Assembly: GCF_000813965.1 (NCBI RefSeq)
Contig: NZ_JWLI01000013.1
Location: 62,001 to 126,000, forward strand
Length of the DNA stretch: 64,000 nucleotides
Direction: 5' to 3'
DNA from: Leisingera sp. ANG-M7
Lineage (GTDB): Bacteria; Pseudomonadota; Alphaproteobacteria; Rhodobacterales; Rhodobacteraceae
The position numbers were made by a program, and so were the translations under genes. Under the pieces are notes generated by a model. The model searched no databases and was not told the origin of the DNA. It worked only from the letters and a program-made list of their open reading frames with translations. Below, piece after piece: positions 28,089 through 35,403 of this stretch (within the stretch, counting starts at the first letter, position 1; every line of letters starts with the position of its first letter).

Positions 28089-29579
28089 ATGACCTATATT
28101 CTGGCAATTGATCAGGGCACCACGTCGACCCGGGCAATCCTGTTTGATGCAGGCATGCAGGTCGCGGGCACCGCGCAGCAGGAGTTCACACAGCATTACC
28201 CGCAAGCGGGCTGGGTGGAGCATGACCCGGAGGAGATCTGGGAAACCACCGTCGCGGTCTGCCGCAAGGTGATGGCGGATCTGGATGTCTCCGCCGCGGA
28301 TATCGCGGGCATCGGCATCACCAACCAGCGCGAAACCACCGTGGTCTGGGACAAGGCCAGCGGCAAGGCGATCCACAACGCCATCGTCTGGCAGGACCGC
28401 CGCACCGCCGCCATCTGCGAGCAGCTGCGCGCGGCGGGCCACGCGGAAATGGTGGCGGACCGCACCGGGCTGCTGCTTGATCCCTATTTCTCCGGCACCA
28501 AGGTGAAATGGATCCTCGACACCGTTCCCGGCGCGCGCGACCGCGCCGCGGCAGGCGATCTGCTGTTTGGCACCGTGGACAGTTTCCTGATCTGGCGCCT
28601 GACCGGCGGTGCGTCGCATGTGACGGACGCCACCAATGCCGCGCGCACGTTGATGTATGACATCCGCAAGGGCCGCTGGAGCCGCACCATCAGCGACCTT
28701 CTGGACGTGCCGCAGCAGATGCTGCCGGAGGTGAAGGACAGCGCCGCTGATTTCGGCACCACAGATCCGGAGATCCTTGGCGGCCCGGTTCCAATCCTGG
28801 GCGTGGCGGGCGACCAGCAGGCGGCCACCATCGGCCAGGCCTGTTTCCAGCCGGGGATGATGAAATCCACCTACGGGACGGGGTGCTTTGCGCTCTTGAA
28901 CACCGGGGATGAGCCGGTTGTGTCCAAGAACCGGATGCTGACCACCATCGCCTATCAGCTGGACGGCAAGCCGACCTATGCGCTGGAAGGCTCGATCTTC
29001 ATTGCCGGTGCCGCAGTACAATGGCTGCGCGACGGGCTGGGGATCATCGAGCAGGCTTCGGAATCGGGCGAGCTGGCCCTGCGCGCCGACCCGGGCCAGG
29101 ACGTGATCCTGGTGCCCGCCTTCACCGGACTTGGCGCGCCTTACTGGGAGCCGGAATGCCGCGGCGGCATGTTCGGCCTCACCCGCAATTCCGGCCCGGC
29201 GGAGTTCGCCCGCGCCGCGCTGCAAAGCGTCGCCTACCAGACCCGCGATCTCTATGAGGCGATGCGCGCTGATTGGGAGGACGACAGCCACCACACCGTG
29301 ACCCTGCGCGTCGATGGCGGCATGAGCGCCAGCGACTGGACCATGCAGAGCCTGTCGGACATCCTGGGCGCTGCCGTCGACCGTCCGGTGATGCAGGAAA
29401 CCACGGCACTGGGCGCTGCTTGGCTGGCCGGGATGCGCGCTGGGATCTATCCGGACCAGACCGGGTTTGCGGATACCTGGAAGCTCGACCGCCAGTTTTC
29501 ACCCTTGATGCAGCCTGCGGCGCGGCAGGCGGCCTACGCTCGCTGGCAGCGCGCGGTGCAGGCCGTGATCGGCGTCTGA
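28089..29579 (+). CDS. glpK: Glycerol kinase
   Basis: GlpK phosphorylates glycerol to sn-glycerol 3-phosphate in the cytoplasm. The 496-aa FGGY kinase starts with [17 protein letters not shown] (phosphate loop) and contains [63 protein letters not shown] and [10 protein letters not shown]. Length and motifs are normal. No glpF or glpD is adjacent, so it is a single gene following panC by 67 bases. A hairpin-rich repeat region lies downstream. Confidence 0.97.
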   Translation: MTYILAIDQGTTSTRAILFDAGMQVAGTAQQEFTQHYPQAGWVEHDPEEIWETTVAVCRKVMADLDVSAADIAGIGITNQRETTVVWDKASGKAIHNAIVWQDRRTAAICEQLRAAGHAEMVADRTGLLLDPYFSGTKVKWILDTVPGARDRAAAGDLLFGTVDSFLIWRLTGGASHVTDATNAARTLMYDIRKGRWSRTISDLLDVPQQMLPEVKDSAADFGTTDPEILGGPVPILGVAGDQQAATIGQACFQPGMMKSTYGTGCFALLNTGDEPVVSKNRMLTTIAYQLDGKPTYALEGSIFIAGAAVQWLRDGLGIIEQASESGELALRADPGQDVILVPAFTGLGAPYWEPECRGGMFGLTRNSGPAEFARAALQSVAYQTRDLYEAMRADWEDDSHHTVTLRVDGGMSASDWTMQSLSDILGAAVDRPVMQETTALGAAWLAGMRAGIYPDQTGFADTWKLDRQFSPLMQPAARQAAYARWQRAVQAVIGV

Positions 29580-29606
29580 ATGCAGCGTGACGGGGCAGGG
29601 CGGGGG

Positions 29607-29676
29607 CTCCCGCCTGCTCTGCCGCATTCAATGAATGCGCCTCACAGTTGGGCGTGGCGCCGCGCTTTGCGCGGCG
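29607..29676 (+). repeat. Dispersed intergenic repeat, family 1, copy A
   Basis: Downstream of glpK the order is CTCCCGCC, a small hairpin GCATTC-AAT-GAATGC (29634-29648), GTTGGGCG and a GC hairpin GCCGCGC-TTT-GCGCGGC (29659-29675). The same order occurs at 36156-36228 (C), 43395-43468 (B) and, inverted, 54593-54663 (D). The hairpins are conserved in position while their sequences vary in a compensated way. Confidence 0.7.
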
Positions 29677-29685
29677 ATTTTCTTT
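29659..29685 (+). terminator. Terminator-like hairpin after glpK
   Basis: A perfect 7-bp GC stem (GCCGCGC/GCGCGGC) with a TTT loop is followed by GATTTTCTTT. It is the terminal hairpin of repeat copy A and probably ends the panBC-glpK transcript. Confidence 0.55.
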
Positions 29686-29695
29686 GCTGAGAAGC

Positions 29696-29817
29696 GCATG
29701 GAAGGGCAGGTCTGTCCTTCCATGCGCCGTTTCGGGTGTGTTCGGGCCCATGTGTGCCTCAAGGGTAAACCGTGCCTCCGGCACGGCGGCTGCGCCGCCC
29801 TTGACCCGCACATGGGC
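29696..29817. repeat. Multi-hairpin structured element, including a nested cloverleaf-like fold
   Basis: After copy A there is a hairpin with perfect 10-bp arms GCATGGAAGG/CCTTCCATGC (29696-29725). Beyond it, outer arms GCCCATGTG and CACATGGGC (29746-29754, 29809-29817) enclose a second pair CAAGGG/CCCTTG and two adjacent perfect hairpins, CGTGCC-TCC-GGCACG and GGCGGC-TGC-GCCGCC. No protein-coding frame with a family pattern covers this segment. Confidence 0.75.
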
Positions 29818-29827
29818 TGGGAGGGCT

Positions 29828-31084
29828 TCAGCTCACGCGGGTGCCTGCCAGGATGGTTGGGGCGCGTGCATTCAAGTCTTCGATCGAGAAACCCGCAATG
29901 GATTTGTACTTGGCGGCATGAGCGGCCAGCTCCGCCTGCGGGATCACCTCACTGATGTCTCCGAAGTCTCCGCCGCAGAGGTCCTCAACCCGCTGCAGCA
30001 CCCCGTCCGGCCCGCCGCCCGCGCGGTTGGCGAGGCCCACCGCTGTTGTCACTGGGCGCACCTCTGCCTCATAGGCCTCGAGCGCCGCGGCAATCACCCC
30101 GTGCTCCAGCAGTTTCGCGCCAATCACCCGCGCGTCGACGATGGCCTGGCTGGCGCCGTTTGACCCTACCGGGTAGGTCGGATGCGCGGCGTCGCCCATC
30201 AGGGTGGTGTTGCCTTGGGTCCAGCCCGCCAGCGGGTCGCGGTCCACCATCGGATATTCATAGACCACTTCTGCGCCGCGGATCAGGGCAGGCACGTCGA
30301 TCCAATCGAACTGCCAGTCCGCAAAATCCGGCAGGAATTCAGAGATGTCGGCAGGCCGGTTCCAGTCCTCCCGCCGCCAGGGCGCGGAGGGACCAAAGCT
30401 CTTCTCCGCAATCCAATTCATCGTCACGCGGCCGTCTGCATCCGGCTGGGAGATGGGATAGGCCACCAGCCGCAGATGGTCATGGCCGATCATCGCCATG
30501 GCCGCGCCGCCCTTGAAGGCGGGAGCTTGGGTGGTGGCCCGCCACAAGATGCGGCCATTCCAGATGGGGGCGCCCTCATCCGGCACCATCTGCGCGCGCA
30601 GAGCAGAGTGGATACCGTCCGCGGCCACAACCATTGATCCTTCGAACCGCCGCCCGTCCGCCAGCAGCAGCACCACGCCGCCGTCCGTGTTTTCAAACCC
30701 CGCCGCCCGCGCGCCGGTCTCAATACAGTCCGTACCGGCACGTTCTGCCAGAACGCGGTGGAGCATCATCTGCAACGCGCCCCGGTGCACCGAATACTGC
30801 GGCCAGGCATAGCCCGCGCCGGTGCCGCGCGGCTCCTCCCAGATCGTTTTTCCCAGCTTGCTGTAAAACCCCAGCTGCCGGGTCCTGACACCGATCGCGT
30901 CCAGCTCTGCCTCCAGCCCCAGATCGAACAGCTCCCGCACGGCGTTGGGCTGCAGGTTGATGCCAACGCCCATCGGCTTCAGCTCTCGCGCCGCCTCGAA
31001 GATTCGGAACGGCACCCCGATCTGATGCAGCGTCAGCCCCAGGGTGAGCCCGGCAATACCGCCGCCGGCGATGAGGATGGTCAT
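29828..31084 (-). CDS. FAD-dependent aromatic monooxygenase (PhzS/salicylate hydroxylase-like)
   Basis: A 418-aa group A flavoprotein monooxygenase. The ATG at 31084 opens directly on the Rossmann motif MTILIAGGGIAGLTLGL (GxGxxG), preceded by GGGAG. A central VVAADGIHSALR is the DG motif, and GDAAHPTYPVGSNGASQAI is the FAD ribityl-binding GD motif. These enzymes hydroxylate aromatic rings with NAD(P)H and O2; the PhzS-like name reflects overall pattern, and the substrate is unknown. It is a stand-alone minus-strand gene converging on glpK. Confidence 0.88.
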   Translation of the reverse strand: MTILIAGGGIAGLTLGLTLHQIGVPFRIFEAARELKPMGVGINLQPNAVRELFDLGLEAELDAIGVRTRQLGFYSKLGKTIWEEPRGTGAGYAWPQYSVHRGALQMMLHRVLAERAGTDCIETGARAAGFENTDGGVVLLLADGRRFEGSMVVAADGIHSALRAQMVPDEGAPIWNGRILWRATTQAPAFKGGAAMAMIGHDHLRLVAYPISQPDADGRVTMNWIAEKSFGPSAPWRREDWNRPADISEFLPDFADWQFDWIDVPALIRGAEVVYEYPMVDRDPLAGWTQGNTTLMGDAAHPTYPVGSNGASQAIVDARVIGAKLLEHGVIAAALEAYEAEVRPVTTAVGLANRAGGGPDGVLQRVEDLCGGDFGDISEVIPQAELAAHAAKYKSIAGFSIEDLNARAPTILAGTRVS

Positions 31085-31162
31085 GGTAAGTGTGCTCCCT
31101 AATTTTGTGCGCAGAGAACCACGGCATACGGGGCGGGGCAAGCAGTCAGGAAGGGAAAGCGG

Positions 31163-31705
31163 TCAGCGCCGTCCGCCGATGATCAGGTCGGGTCCAAAGA
31201 TCACGTCGGCGTAGTTGTGCAGGTAGATCTTCAGCCACGGGGTGAAGCGCTCCGGGTGGCGGCTCACCTCTGCCAAGAGGTCGTGATAGTCGACCCAGCG
31301 GGTTTCCATCACTTCATCGGGGTTGGCGGCAATCCGCAGCGGCCGGTGGGCATGGGCCAGGAACACATCCACCGCCTCGTGTTCAACCAGCCCGTTGCCG
31401 ACATCGGCGCGGTATTCCAGGTGGTGGCGGAATTCGGGGTAGAGGCCAGTGAGCCCCAACTCCTCATCCATCCGCCGCACCGCGCAGGCCGAGGGCTGTT
31501 CGTCCCACATAGGATGGGTGCAGCAGGTGTTCGCCCAGAGGCCGGGAGTGTGGTATTTCCCCATCGCGCGGCGCTGCATCAGGATTTCCACACCCTTCAC
31601 AACAAAGACGGAGACCGCCTTGTGCTTCAGCCCGCGCTCATGCGCGGCCAGCTTGTCGACCGGGGTCAATTCACCGTTCACCCAGGCGGGGATCATGTGG
31701 CTCAT
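31163..31705 (-). CDS. idi: Isopentenyl-diphosphate delta-isomerase type I
   Basis: IDI interconverts isopentenyl and dimethylallyl diphosphate. The 180-aa nudix protein starts at ATG 31705 (MSHMIPAWVNG); an ATG at 31696 is a possible alternative. Catalytic Cys is in NTCCTHP (residues 61-62), the nudix-like metal helix is ACAVRRMDEELGL, and the second active-site Glu lies in the EHEAVDVF segment. In phototrophic relatives idi lies in the photosynthesis cluster, but no pigment genes occur here. Confidence 0.93.
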   Translation of the reverse strand: MSHMIPAWVNGELTPVDKLAAHERGLKHKAVSVFVVKGVEILMQRRAMGKYHTPGLWANTCCTHPMWDEQPSACAVRRMDEELGLTGLYPEFRHHLEYRADVGNGLVEHEAVDVFLAHAHRPLRIAANPDEVMETRWVDYHDLLAEVSRHPERFTPWLKIYLHNYADVIFGPDLIIGGRR

Positions 31706-31800
31706 GCTGTGTCCGTGACGGTATTTTGTTCTGCGGTCTGCCGCATTTCGACAGCTTTGAAAACTACCGCTAACGTCTGCGGGCACGGAAAGCAATTACG

Positions 31801-31830
31801 CGAAAAGCCGCGGCCAAAATGCCGCGGCTT
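31801..31830 (-). terminator. Intrinsic terminator after the cytochrome c gene
   Basis: Perfect 10-bp arms AAGCCGCGGC/GCCGCGGCTT with a six-base loop are followed on the minus strand by TTCG. It lies 29 bases downstream of the cytochrome c stop and upstream of idi. Confidence 0.75.
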
Positions 31831-31858
31831 CACAGCCGTCAATGACGGTTTCGAGCGC

Positions 31859-32335
31859 TTATTCGGTGGCAGCTTCTGCGCCTTCATCAGCAGCGGCTTC
31901 CGCTGCCGGTGCTTCTTCGGCCGGGGCCGGGCTGTGGCTGGCCAGGAAGGCATAGATGTCCTCGCCGCCCTTCTTCAGGCGGAACGACATTTTCGACTTG
32001 GCCTTGGCATTGCCGGTTTCAGCTTGCAGGAATTTCTTGGGGTCTGCGGCGAAGGCGATGAATTTCTCTTCGTCCCACACCAGCCCTGCTTCACCTGCCG
32101 CGACCAGGTCATCGCCGTAATTGAATCCCTCGACGGTGCCTGCCTGACGGCCGGCCAGGCCCCACAGGTTCGGGCCGGTCTTACCGCCCTTGACGATTAC
32201 ATCGCCTGCGTCGGACACCACCATGTGGCACGACTTGCACTTGTTGAACCCCTTCTCGCCTTTAGCCGGATCGCCTTCGGCAAAGGCAGGGGCTGCGAGG
32301 AGGCCGAAAATGGCGGCGGTCATAAGAGGTTTCAT
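31859..32335 (-). CDS. Class I c-type cytochrome (c-550/c2-like) with acidic Ala/Glu-rich tail
   Basis: The 158-aa exported protein starts at ATG 32335 with signal peptide MKPLMTAAIFGLLAAPAFA and carries one heme site CKSCH (33-37). GGKTGPNLWGLAGRQAGTVEGFNYGDDLV is the mitochondrial-type core, and the axial Met is in AKSKMSFRLKKGGEDIYAFL. The last 24 residues (PAPAEEAPAAEAAADEGAEA) form a disordered acidic tail. It is a likely soluble electron carrier for respiration. An FNR-like box lies 71 bases upstream, and a terminator follows. Confidence 0.92.
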   Translation of the reverse strand: MKPLMTAAIFGLLAAPAFAEGDPAKGEKGFNKCKSCHMVVSDAGDVIVKGGKTGPNLWGLAGRQAGTVEGFNYGDDLVAAGEAGLVWDEEKFIAFAADPKKFLQAETGNAKAKSKMSFRLKKGGEDIYAFLASHSPAPAEEAPAAEAAADEGAEAATE

Positions 32336-32405
32336 ATTGCTTGCTCCAGTTCTGAGTTGGCAGATGTGACTCATGATTTATTACCCGGCGGTGTCAACCG
32401 GCAGT

Positions 32406-32419
32406 TTGACGCGCATCAA
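32406..32419. promoter_or_regulatory. FNR/FnrL-type box upstream of cytochrome c
   Basis: TTGAC-GCGC-ATCAA (read TTGAT-GCGC-GTCAA on the gene strand) matches TTGAT-N4-ATCAA with one change and is flanked by a further T/A pair. It is centred about 77 bases upstream of the start codon. This spacing fits activation from near -41 with a short leader. Confidence 0.65.
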
Positions 32420-32444
32420 AGTCTTGGCAGGAAGCTGCGTTAAT

Positions 32445-33467
32445 TCACGGATCAGCCCAGCAGGGCAGCAGATCACCTGGTTCGGGCCGGGCGTGATAGA
32501 CCGCCCGGGCGATGGCACGGCTGAGGCACAGCGCGGCCGCATGGCAGATTGGCCCCAGTTCCGACTCTGGTGCTTCCAGCGCCCGAGCGCCGGCGCTGGC
32601 GGCAAAGACCAGATCGCCGTCGCCGGGGGAATGGGCAGGCACGATGGCGCGGCCGATGCCGTCATGAGCCGCGGTGGCCAGCCGCTGGCATTGCGCTTTG
32701 GAGAGTGCCGCGTCGGTGGCAACGATGGCGATGGTGGTATTGGCGCGTTCAGGTGGCAGCGGTGCGCCGCCCAGTTTCTGGATCGCTTCGATCTTGCGGC
32801 TCTGCTGGCTGCGGCCCAGTCCGCCAGCGGTATCAGGCCCGATCCCGCCGAATTCATCGCCGATTTCAAACGGGGCGGCCCAGAAATGCCGCTCCCCCGG
32901 AGTGGTCACAGCTCCCAGCGGATTGACAGCCACAAGCGCACCAACGGTGACGCCGCTGTCCAGAACCAGCGATGCAGAGCCCAACCCGCCCTTCAACATC
33001 GCCGTCAGCGCACCAGTGCCGGCGCCTGCGGTGCCAAGTTCGAATTCTTCCGCCGCCGCCTCAAAAGCCGCCCGGCCCAGGGCGCGGTAAGGATTCTGCT
33101 GCCACGCCTTGTCCCCGCCATTCAGCAGGTCAAACAGGATGGCCCCCGGCACCAGCGGCACCCGCACCGGGCCGACCGGAAAGCCCCTGTCCGCGTCATG
33201 CAGCGCGTCCATCACACCGGAGCAGGCATCCAGCCCGAAGGCAGAGCCGCCCGACAGCACCAGCGCATCGATCATGGCGACCGATTTGTCGGGTGCCAGC
33301 AGATCGGTCTCCCGCGTGCCCGGCGCACCGCCCATCACATGCACCGAAGCGGTGAAGGGCTGGTCTGCTGTCAGCACCGTGGTGCCGGATTTCAGCGCTG
33401 CATCCTGGGCGTTGCCAACCAGCAGGCCGGGCACATCGGTGATCAGGTTTCTGGGGCCGGGGAGCAT
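32445..33467 (-). CDS. P1/DmpA-family N-terminal nucleophile hydrolase (peptidase S58)
   Basis: The 340-aa protein has the family order: LITDVPGLLVGNAQD, SGTTVLTAD, GGAPGTRETDLL, ALVLSGGSAFGLDACSGVMDAL, and VGALVAVNPLGAVTTPGERHF. It then continues with NTTIAIVATDAALSKAQCQRLATAAHDGIGRAI. Such proteins cut themselves to expose an N-terminal Ser/Thr and act as aminopeptidases or, as in NylC, nylon-oligomer hydrolases. The Thr in the N-T-T-I segment is the probable self-cleavage site (family-based inference). The physiological substrate is unknown. Confidence 0.85.
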   Translation of the reverse strand: MLPGPRNLITDVPGLLVGNAQDAALKSGTTVLTADQPFTASVHVMGGAPGTRETDLLAPDKSVAMIDALVLSGGSAFGLDACSGVMDALHDADRGFPVGPVRVPLVPGAILFDLLNGGDKAWQQNPYRALGRAAFEAAAEEFELGTAGAGTGALTAMLKGGLGSASLVLDSGVTVGALVAVNPLGAVTTPGERHFWAAPFEIGDEFGGIGPDTAGGLGRSQQSRKIEAIQKLGGAPLPPERANTTIAIVATDAALSKAQCQRLATAAHDGIGRAIVPAHSPGDGDLVFAASAGARALEAPESELGPICHAAALCLSRAIARAVYHARPEPGDLLPCWADP

Positions 33468-33490
33468 GATGGCTGTCCTTTCCGATTGGA

Positions 33491-33540
33491 AGCGCGCTGG
33501 TGCGCGCGGCCTCCGGCGGGAGTATTTGGTGAAAGATGAG
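33491..33540 (+). repeat. Dispersed intergenic repeat, family 2, copy 2
   Basis: AGCGCGC-TGG-TGCGCGC hairpin, then GGCCTCCGGCGGGAGTATTT and GGTGAAAGATGAG. This lies between the cupin stop and the P1-peptidase start. The CGGCGGGAGTATTTGG core and AAAGATGA tail recall an element I have seen at gene ends in Roseobacter-group genomes and match the inverted copy at 2531-2601. Confidence 0.55.
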
Positions 33541-33548
33541 AGGCCGGG

Positions 33549-33902
33549 TCAGATCCGAGGCTTGGGGGCGGCGGTTGCTGCATCACCGGTGTTAGGTTCG
33601 CCTTTCGGCTCTATCAGCAGCACCTTGCATTCCCGTTCGGCGCGGGGGCGGTGGCTGACGCCCTTGGGCACGACGAACAATTCGCCCGCCCGCACGGTTT
33701 GCGGCGGCTCGCCCTCGATATCCATCACCATCTCTCCTTCCAGCACCAGAAAGAAATCGTCGGTGTCCGGGTGATGATGAAACGGAAACTCGCCCTGAAA
33801 CTTCACCACCATCACGTCGTTTCCATTGAAGTCCGCCACCACATGCGGGTCCCAGTGGCTGGAGAACATCGCCAGCTTTTCTGCCAGGTTCACGGTCTTC
33901 AT
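33549..33902 (-). CDS. Small cupin-domain protein
   Basis: A 117-aa single cupin. The ATG at 33902 overlaps the SDR stop (ATGA), and MKTVNLAEKLAMFSSHWDPH begins the family. Motif 1 is FPFHHHPDTDDFFLVLEGEMVMDI (His and Glu metal ligands) and motif 2 is PPQTVRAGELFVVPKGVSHRPRA. Cupins of this size bind a metal and act as isomerases, dioxygenases or ligand sensors. Coupled to the SDR gene upstream, it may take part in the same small-molecule pathway. Confidence 0.8.
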   Translation of the reverse strand: MKTVNLAEKLAMFSSHWDPHVVADFNGNDVMVVKFQGEFPFHHHPDTDDFFLVLEGEMVMDIEGEPPQTVRAGELFVVPKGVSHRPRAERECKVLLIEPKGEPNTGDAATAAPKPRI

Positions 33903-34645
33903 ATGCAGCGCCCTCCATCCACTTCCATAGCGACTCCAGTCACCATGCTTGCCTCGTCCGAGCACAGGAAGCAGGCGGCGTTGCCCATGTCCTCCGGCGT
34001 CGAAAACCGGCCGATCGGGATGGTGGAGAGGAACTTGGCGCGCATTTCCGGCGTGTCCTCGCCCATGAAGGATTTGAGCAGCGGGGTTTCCCCTGCCACC
34101 GGGTTGATTGCATTCACACGCACCCCGTGCGGCGCCAGCTCCACCGCCATGGTCTTGGTGGCCGTGATCATCCAGCCCTTGGAGGCGTTGTACCAGTTGA
34201 GATTGGGGCGCGGCGACACGCCGGCGGTGGAGGCGACGTTCAGGATCGCACCGCGCCGGTTGGCTTTCATATGCGGCACCAGCGCGCGGGCGGTCAGGTA
34301 GACCGACTTCACGTTGACGCCCAGCACCCGGTCGAAATCCGCCTCGCTGATCTCCTCAAGGGGGCTGGGCAGATGGGTGACGCCTGCGTTGTTCACCAGG
34401 ATATCTAGCTGCCCGAAGGCCGCCAGCGCCGCCTCTGCCAATGCGTTGACCGATGAGCCATCCGCGACATTTACCGTCTGCGCAACCGCGTTGCTGCCCA
34501 GCTCCGCTGCCATCGCCTCTGCTGCGGCGGTGTTGATGTCGGCGATCATCACCCGGGCGCCTTCCGCCAGGAACTTGCGCACGATGCCCGCGCCAAAGCC
34601 TGAGGCACCGCCGGTCACGATGGCGGTTTTTCCGTCCAGCCGCAT
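33899..34645 (-). CDS. Short-chain dehydrogenase/reductase (glucose 1-dehydrogenase-like)
   Basis: The 248-aa protein has GGASGFGAGI (Rossmann TGxxxGxG), DILVNNAGVTHLP (NNAG), catalytic Ser in ILNVASTAGVSPRPNLNWYNASKGW with Tyr-x-x-x-Lys (YNASK), and ATKTMAVELAPHGVRVNAINP. It ends MEVDGGRCI, typical of SDRs with an internal C-terminal motif. It is the first gene of a two-gene unit with the cupin. Confidence 0.88.
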   Translation of the reverse strand: MRLDGKTAIVTGGASGFGAGIVRKFLAEGARVMIADINTAAAEAMAAELGSNAVAQTVNVADGSSVNALAEAALAAFGQLDILVNNAGVTHLPSPLEEISEADFDRVLGVNVKSVYLTARALVPHMKANRRGAILNVASTAGVSPRPNLNWYNASKGWMITATKTMAVELAPHGVRVNAINPVAGETPLLKSFMGEDTPEMRAKFLSTIPIGRFSTPEDMGNAACFLCSDEASMVTGVAMEVDGGRCI

Positions 34646-34720
34646 GATTTTCCTCCCGCATTGATTGGCGCCAGCATGGGGTGGAGAGAAGCGCTGTGCA
34701 ATCCCTGGAGGCAGGACGGG

Positions 34721-35140
34721 TCAATCCGGGTCGATCTTACCGCGCGTCGCTTTCAATTCGCCGCGCTGTTTCTTGGCGTCCAGCCGCCGCCGGACCGAGC
34801 CGCGGGTGGGTTTGGTGGCGATCCGCCGTTTCGGTGCCACCAGCGCCTTGCGCACCAGCTCCGCCAGCCGCTCGCGCACGATCTCGCGGTTTCTTTGCTG
34901 GGACCGCGTCTCGTCACATTGCAGGATGATGGCGCCGTCCTTGGTCCAGCGGCGGCCTGCCAGCCGTTTCAGCCGCGATTTGACTGCAGGTGCGAGCGCG
35001 GGCGAACGCTCCGCCTCGAACCTCAGTTCGACTGCGGTCGCCACCTTGTTCACATTCTGCCCGCCGGGACCCGAGGCGCGGATGAAGCTCTCGGTCATTT
35101 CCCAGTCCTGCAGGGTAATCTGGTCGTCGATGCGGATCAT
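34721..35140 (-). CDS. arfB: Alternative ribosome-rescue factor ArfB (peptidyl-tRNA hydrolase)
   Basis: ArfB hydrolyses peptidyl-tRNA on ribosomes stalled at truncated mRNAs. The 139-aa protein has the catalytic GGQ in RASGPGGQNVNKVATAVELRF and a basic C-terminal tail (APKRRIATKPTRGSVRRRL) that enters the empty mRNA channel. It lacks the codon-recognition domain of RF1/RF2. It is transcribed alone. Its neighbour on the 5' side is the candidate small-RNA locus at 35171-35395. Confidence 0.93.
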   Translation of the reverse strand: MIRIDDQITLQDWEMTESFIRASGPGGQNVNKVATAVELRFEAERSPALAPAVKSRLKRLAGRRWTKDGAIILQCDETRSQQRNREIVRERLAELVRKALVAPKRRIATKPTRGSVRRRLDAKKQRGELKATRGKIDPD

Positions 35141-35170
35141 GGATGCGGCGTTTTGCGGAAGGGGATCTTA

Positions 35171-35209
35171 AAATCGAAAGGGCTGTTCCACACGCGGGGA
35201 ACAGCCCTT
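35171..35209 (-). terminator. Strong terminator of a small transcript between arfB and a VUT-family transporter gene
   Basis: Arms AAGGGCTGTTCC and GGAACAGCCCTT (12 bp, perfect; 35178-35189 and 35198-35209) enclose an 8-base loop and end in TTTCGATTTT on the minus strand. No conventional gene ends just before it, which suggests a short independent RNA. Confidence 0.8.
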
Positions 35210-35395
35210 CGAGATGATAGGAGGTGCACCGGTTAGGTCAGCACCAATTCAGGTCTCTATACGTACCAAGGGCTGCCTCGGCCGCACTCCTTCTGAACTG
35301 TTCCGGCACTGCTCTCCATAGCTTCTCTAGACAATGGGCACCTCCTTTCTGATGTTTCGTGTAAGTCCAGCCTGCCACAGATTCGGCAGATGTCA
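35210..35395 (-). ncRNA. Candidate small RNA or leader transcript with self-paired Shine-Dalgarno
   Basis: On the minus strand there is TTGACA at about 35390-35395, a small CTGCC/GGCAG hairpin, then AAAGGAGGTGCCC (35335-35347). About 110 bases later comes GGTGCACCTCCTATC, whose GCACCTCCT is the exact complement of AGGAGGTGC, and then the strong terminator. The CACCTCCT segment also copies the anti-Shine-Dalgarno of 16S rRNA. I infer a structured transcript of about 170-200 nucleotides; no known RNA family is recognised. Confidence 0.4.
35257..35334 (-). CDS. Possible 25-aa peptide inside the small transcript (TTG start)
   Basis: A TTG at 35334, seven bases after AAAGGAGG, opens 25 codons that begin (M)SREAMESSAG and end GRGSPWYV before a TAG at 35257. 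The excellent ribosome-binding site is the only support. A parallel frame ending in WRAVPEQFRRSAAEAALGTY has no acceptable start. If translated, the peptide would be soluble and small. Confidence is low because the ribosome-binding site may instead be a pairing element. Confidence 0.2.
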   Translation of the reverse strand: MSREAMESSAGTVQKECGRGSPWYV

Positions 35396-35403
35396 AAACA
35401 AAA

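Noticed and set aside
29635-30163. Plus-strand frames across the repeat and the end of the flavin monooxygenase
   Set aside because: They run through hairpin repeats and then antisense to a clear enzyme gene.
31163-31705. Inferring a photosynthesis gene cluster from idi
   Set aside because: No bch, crt or puf gene is within the window; idi alone also occurs in non-phototrophic relatives.
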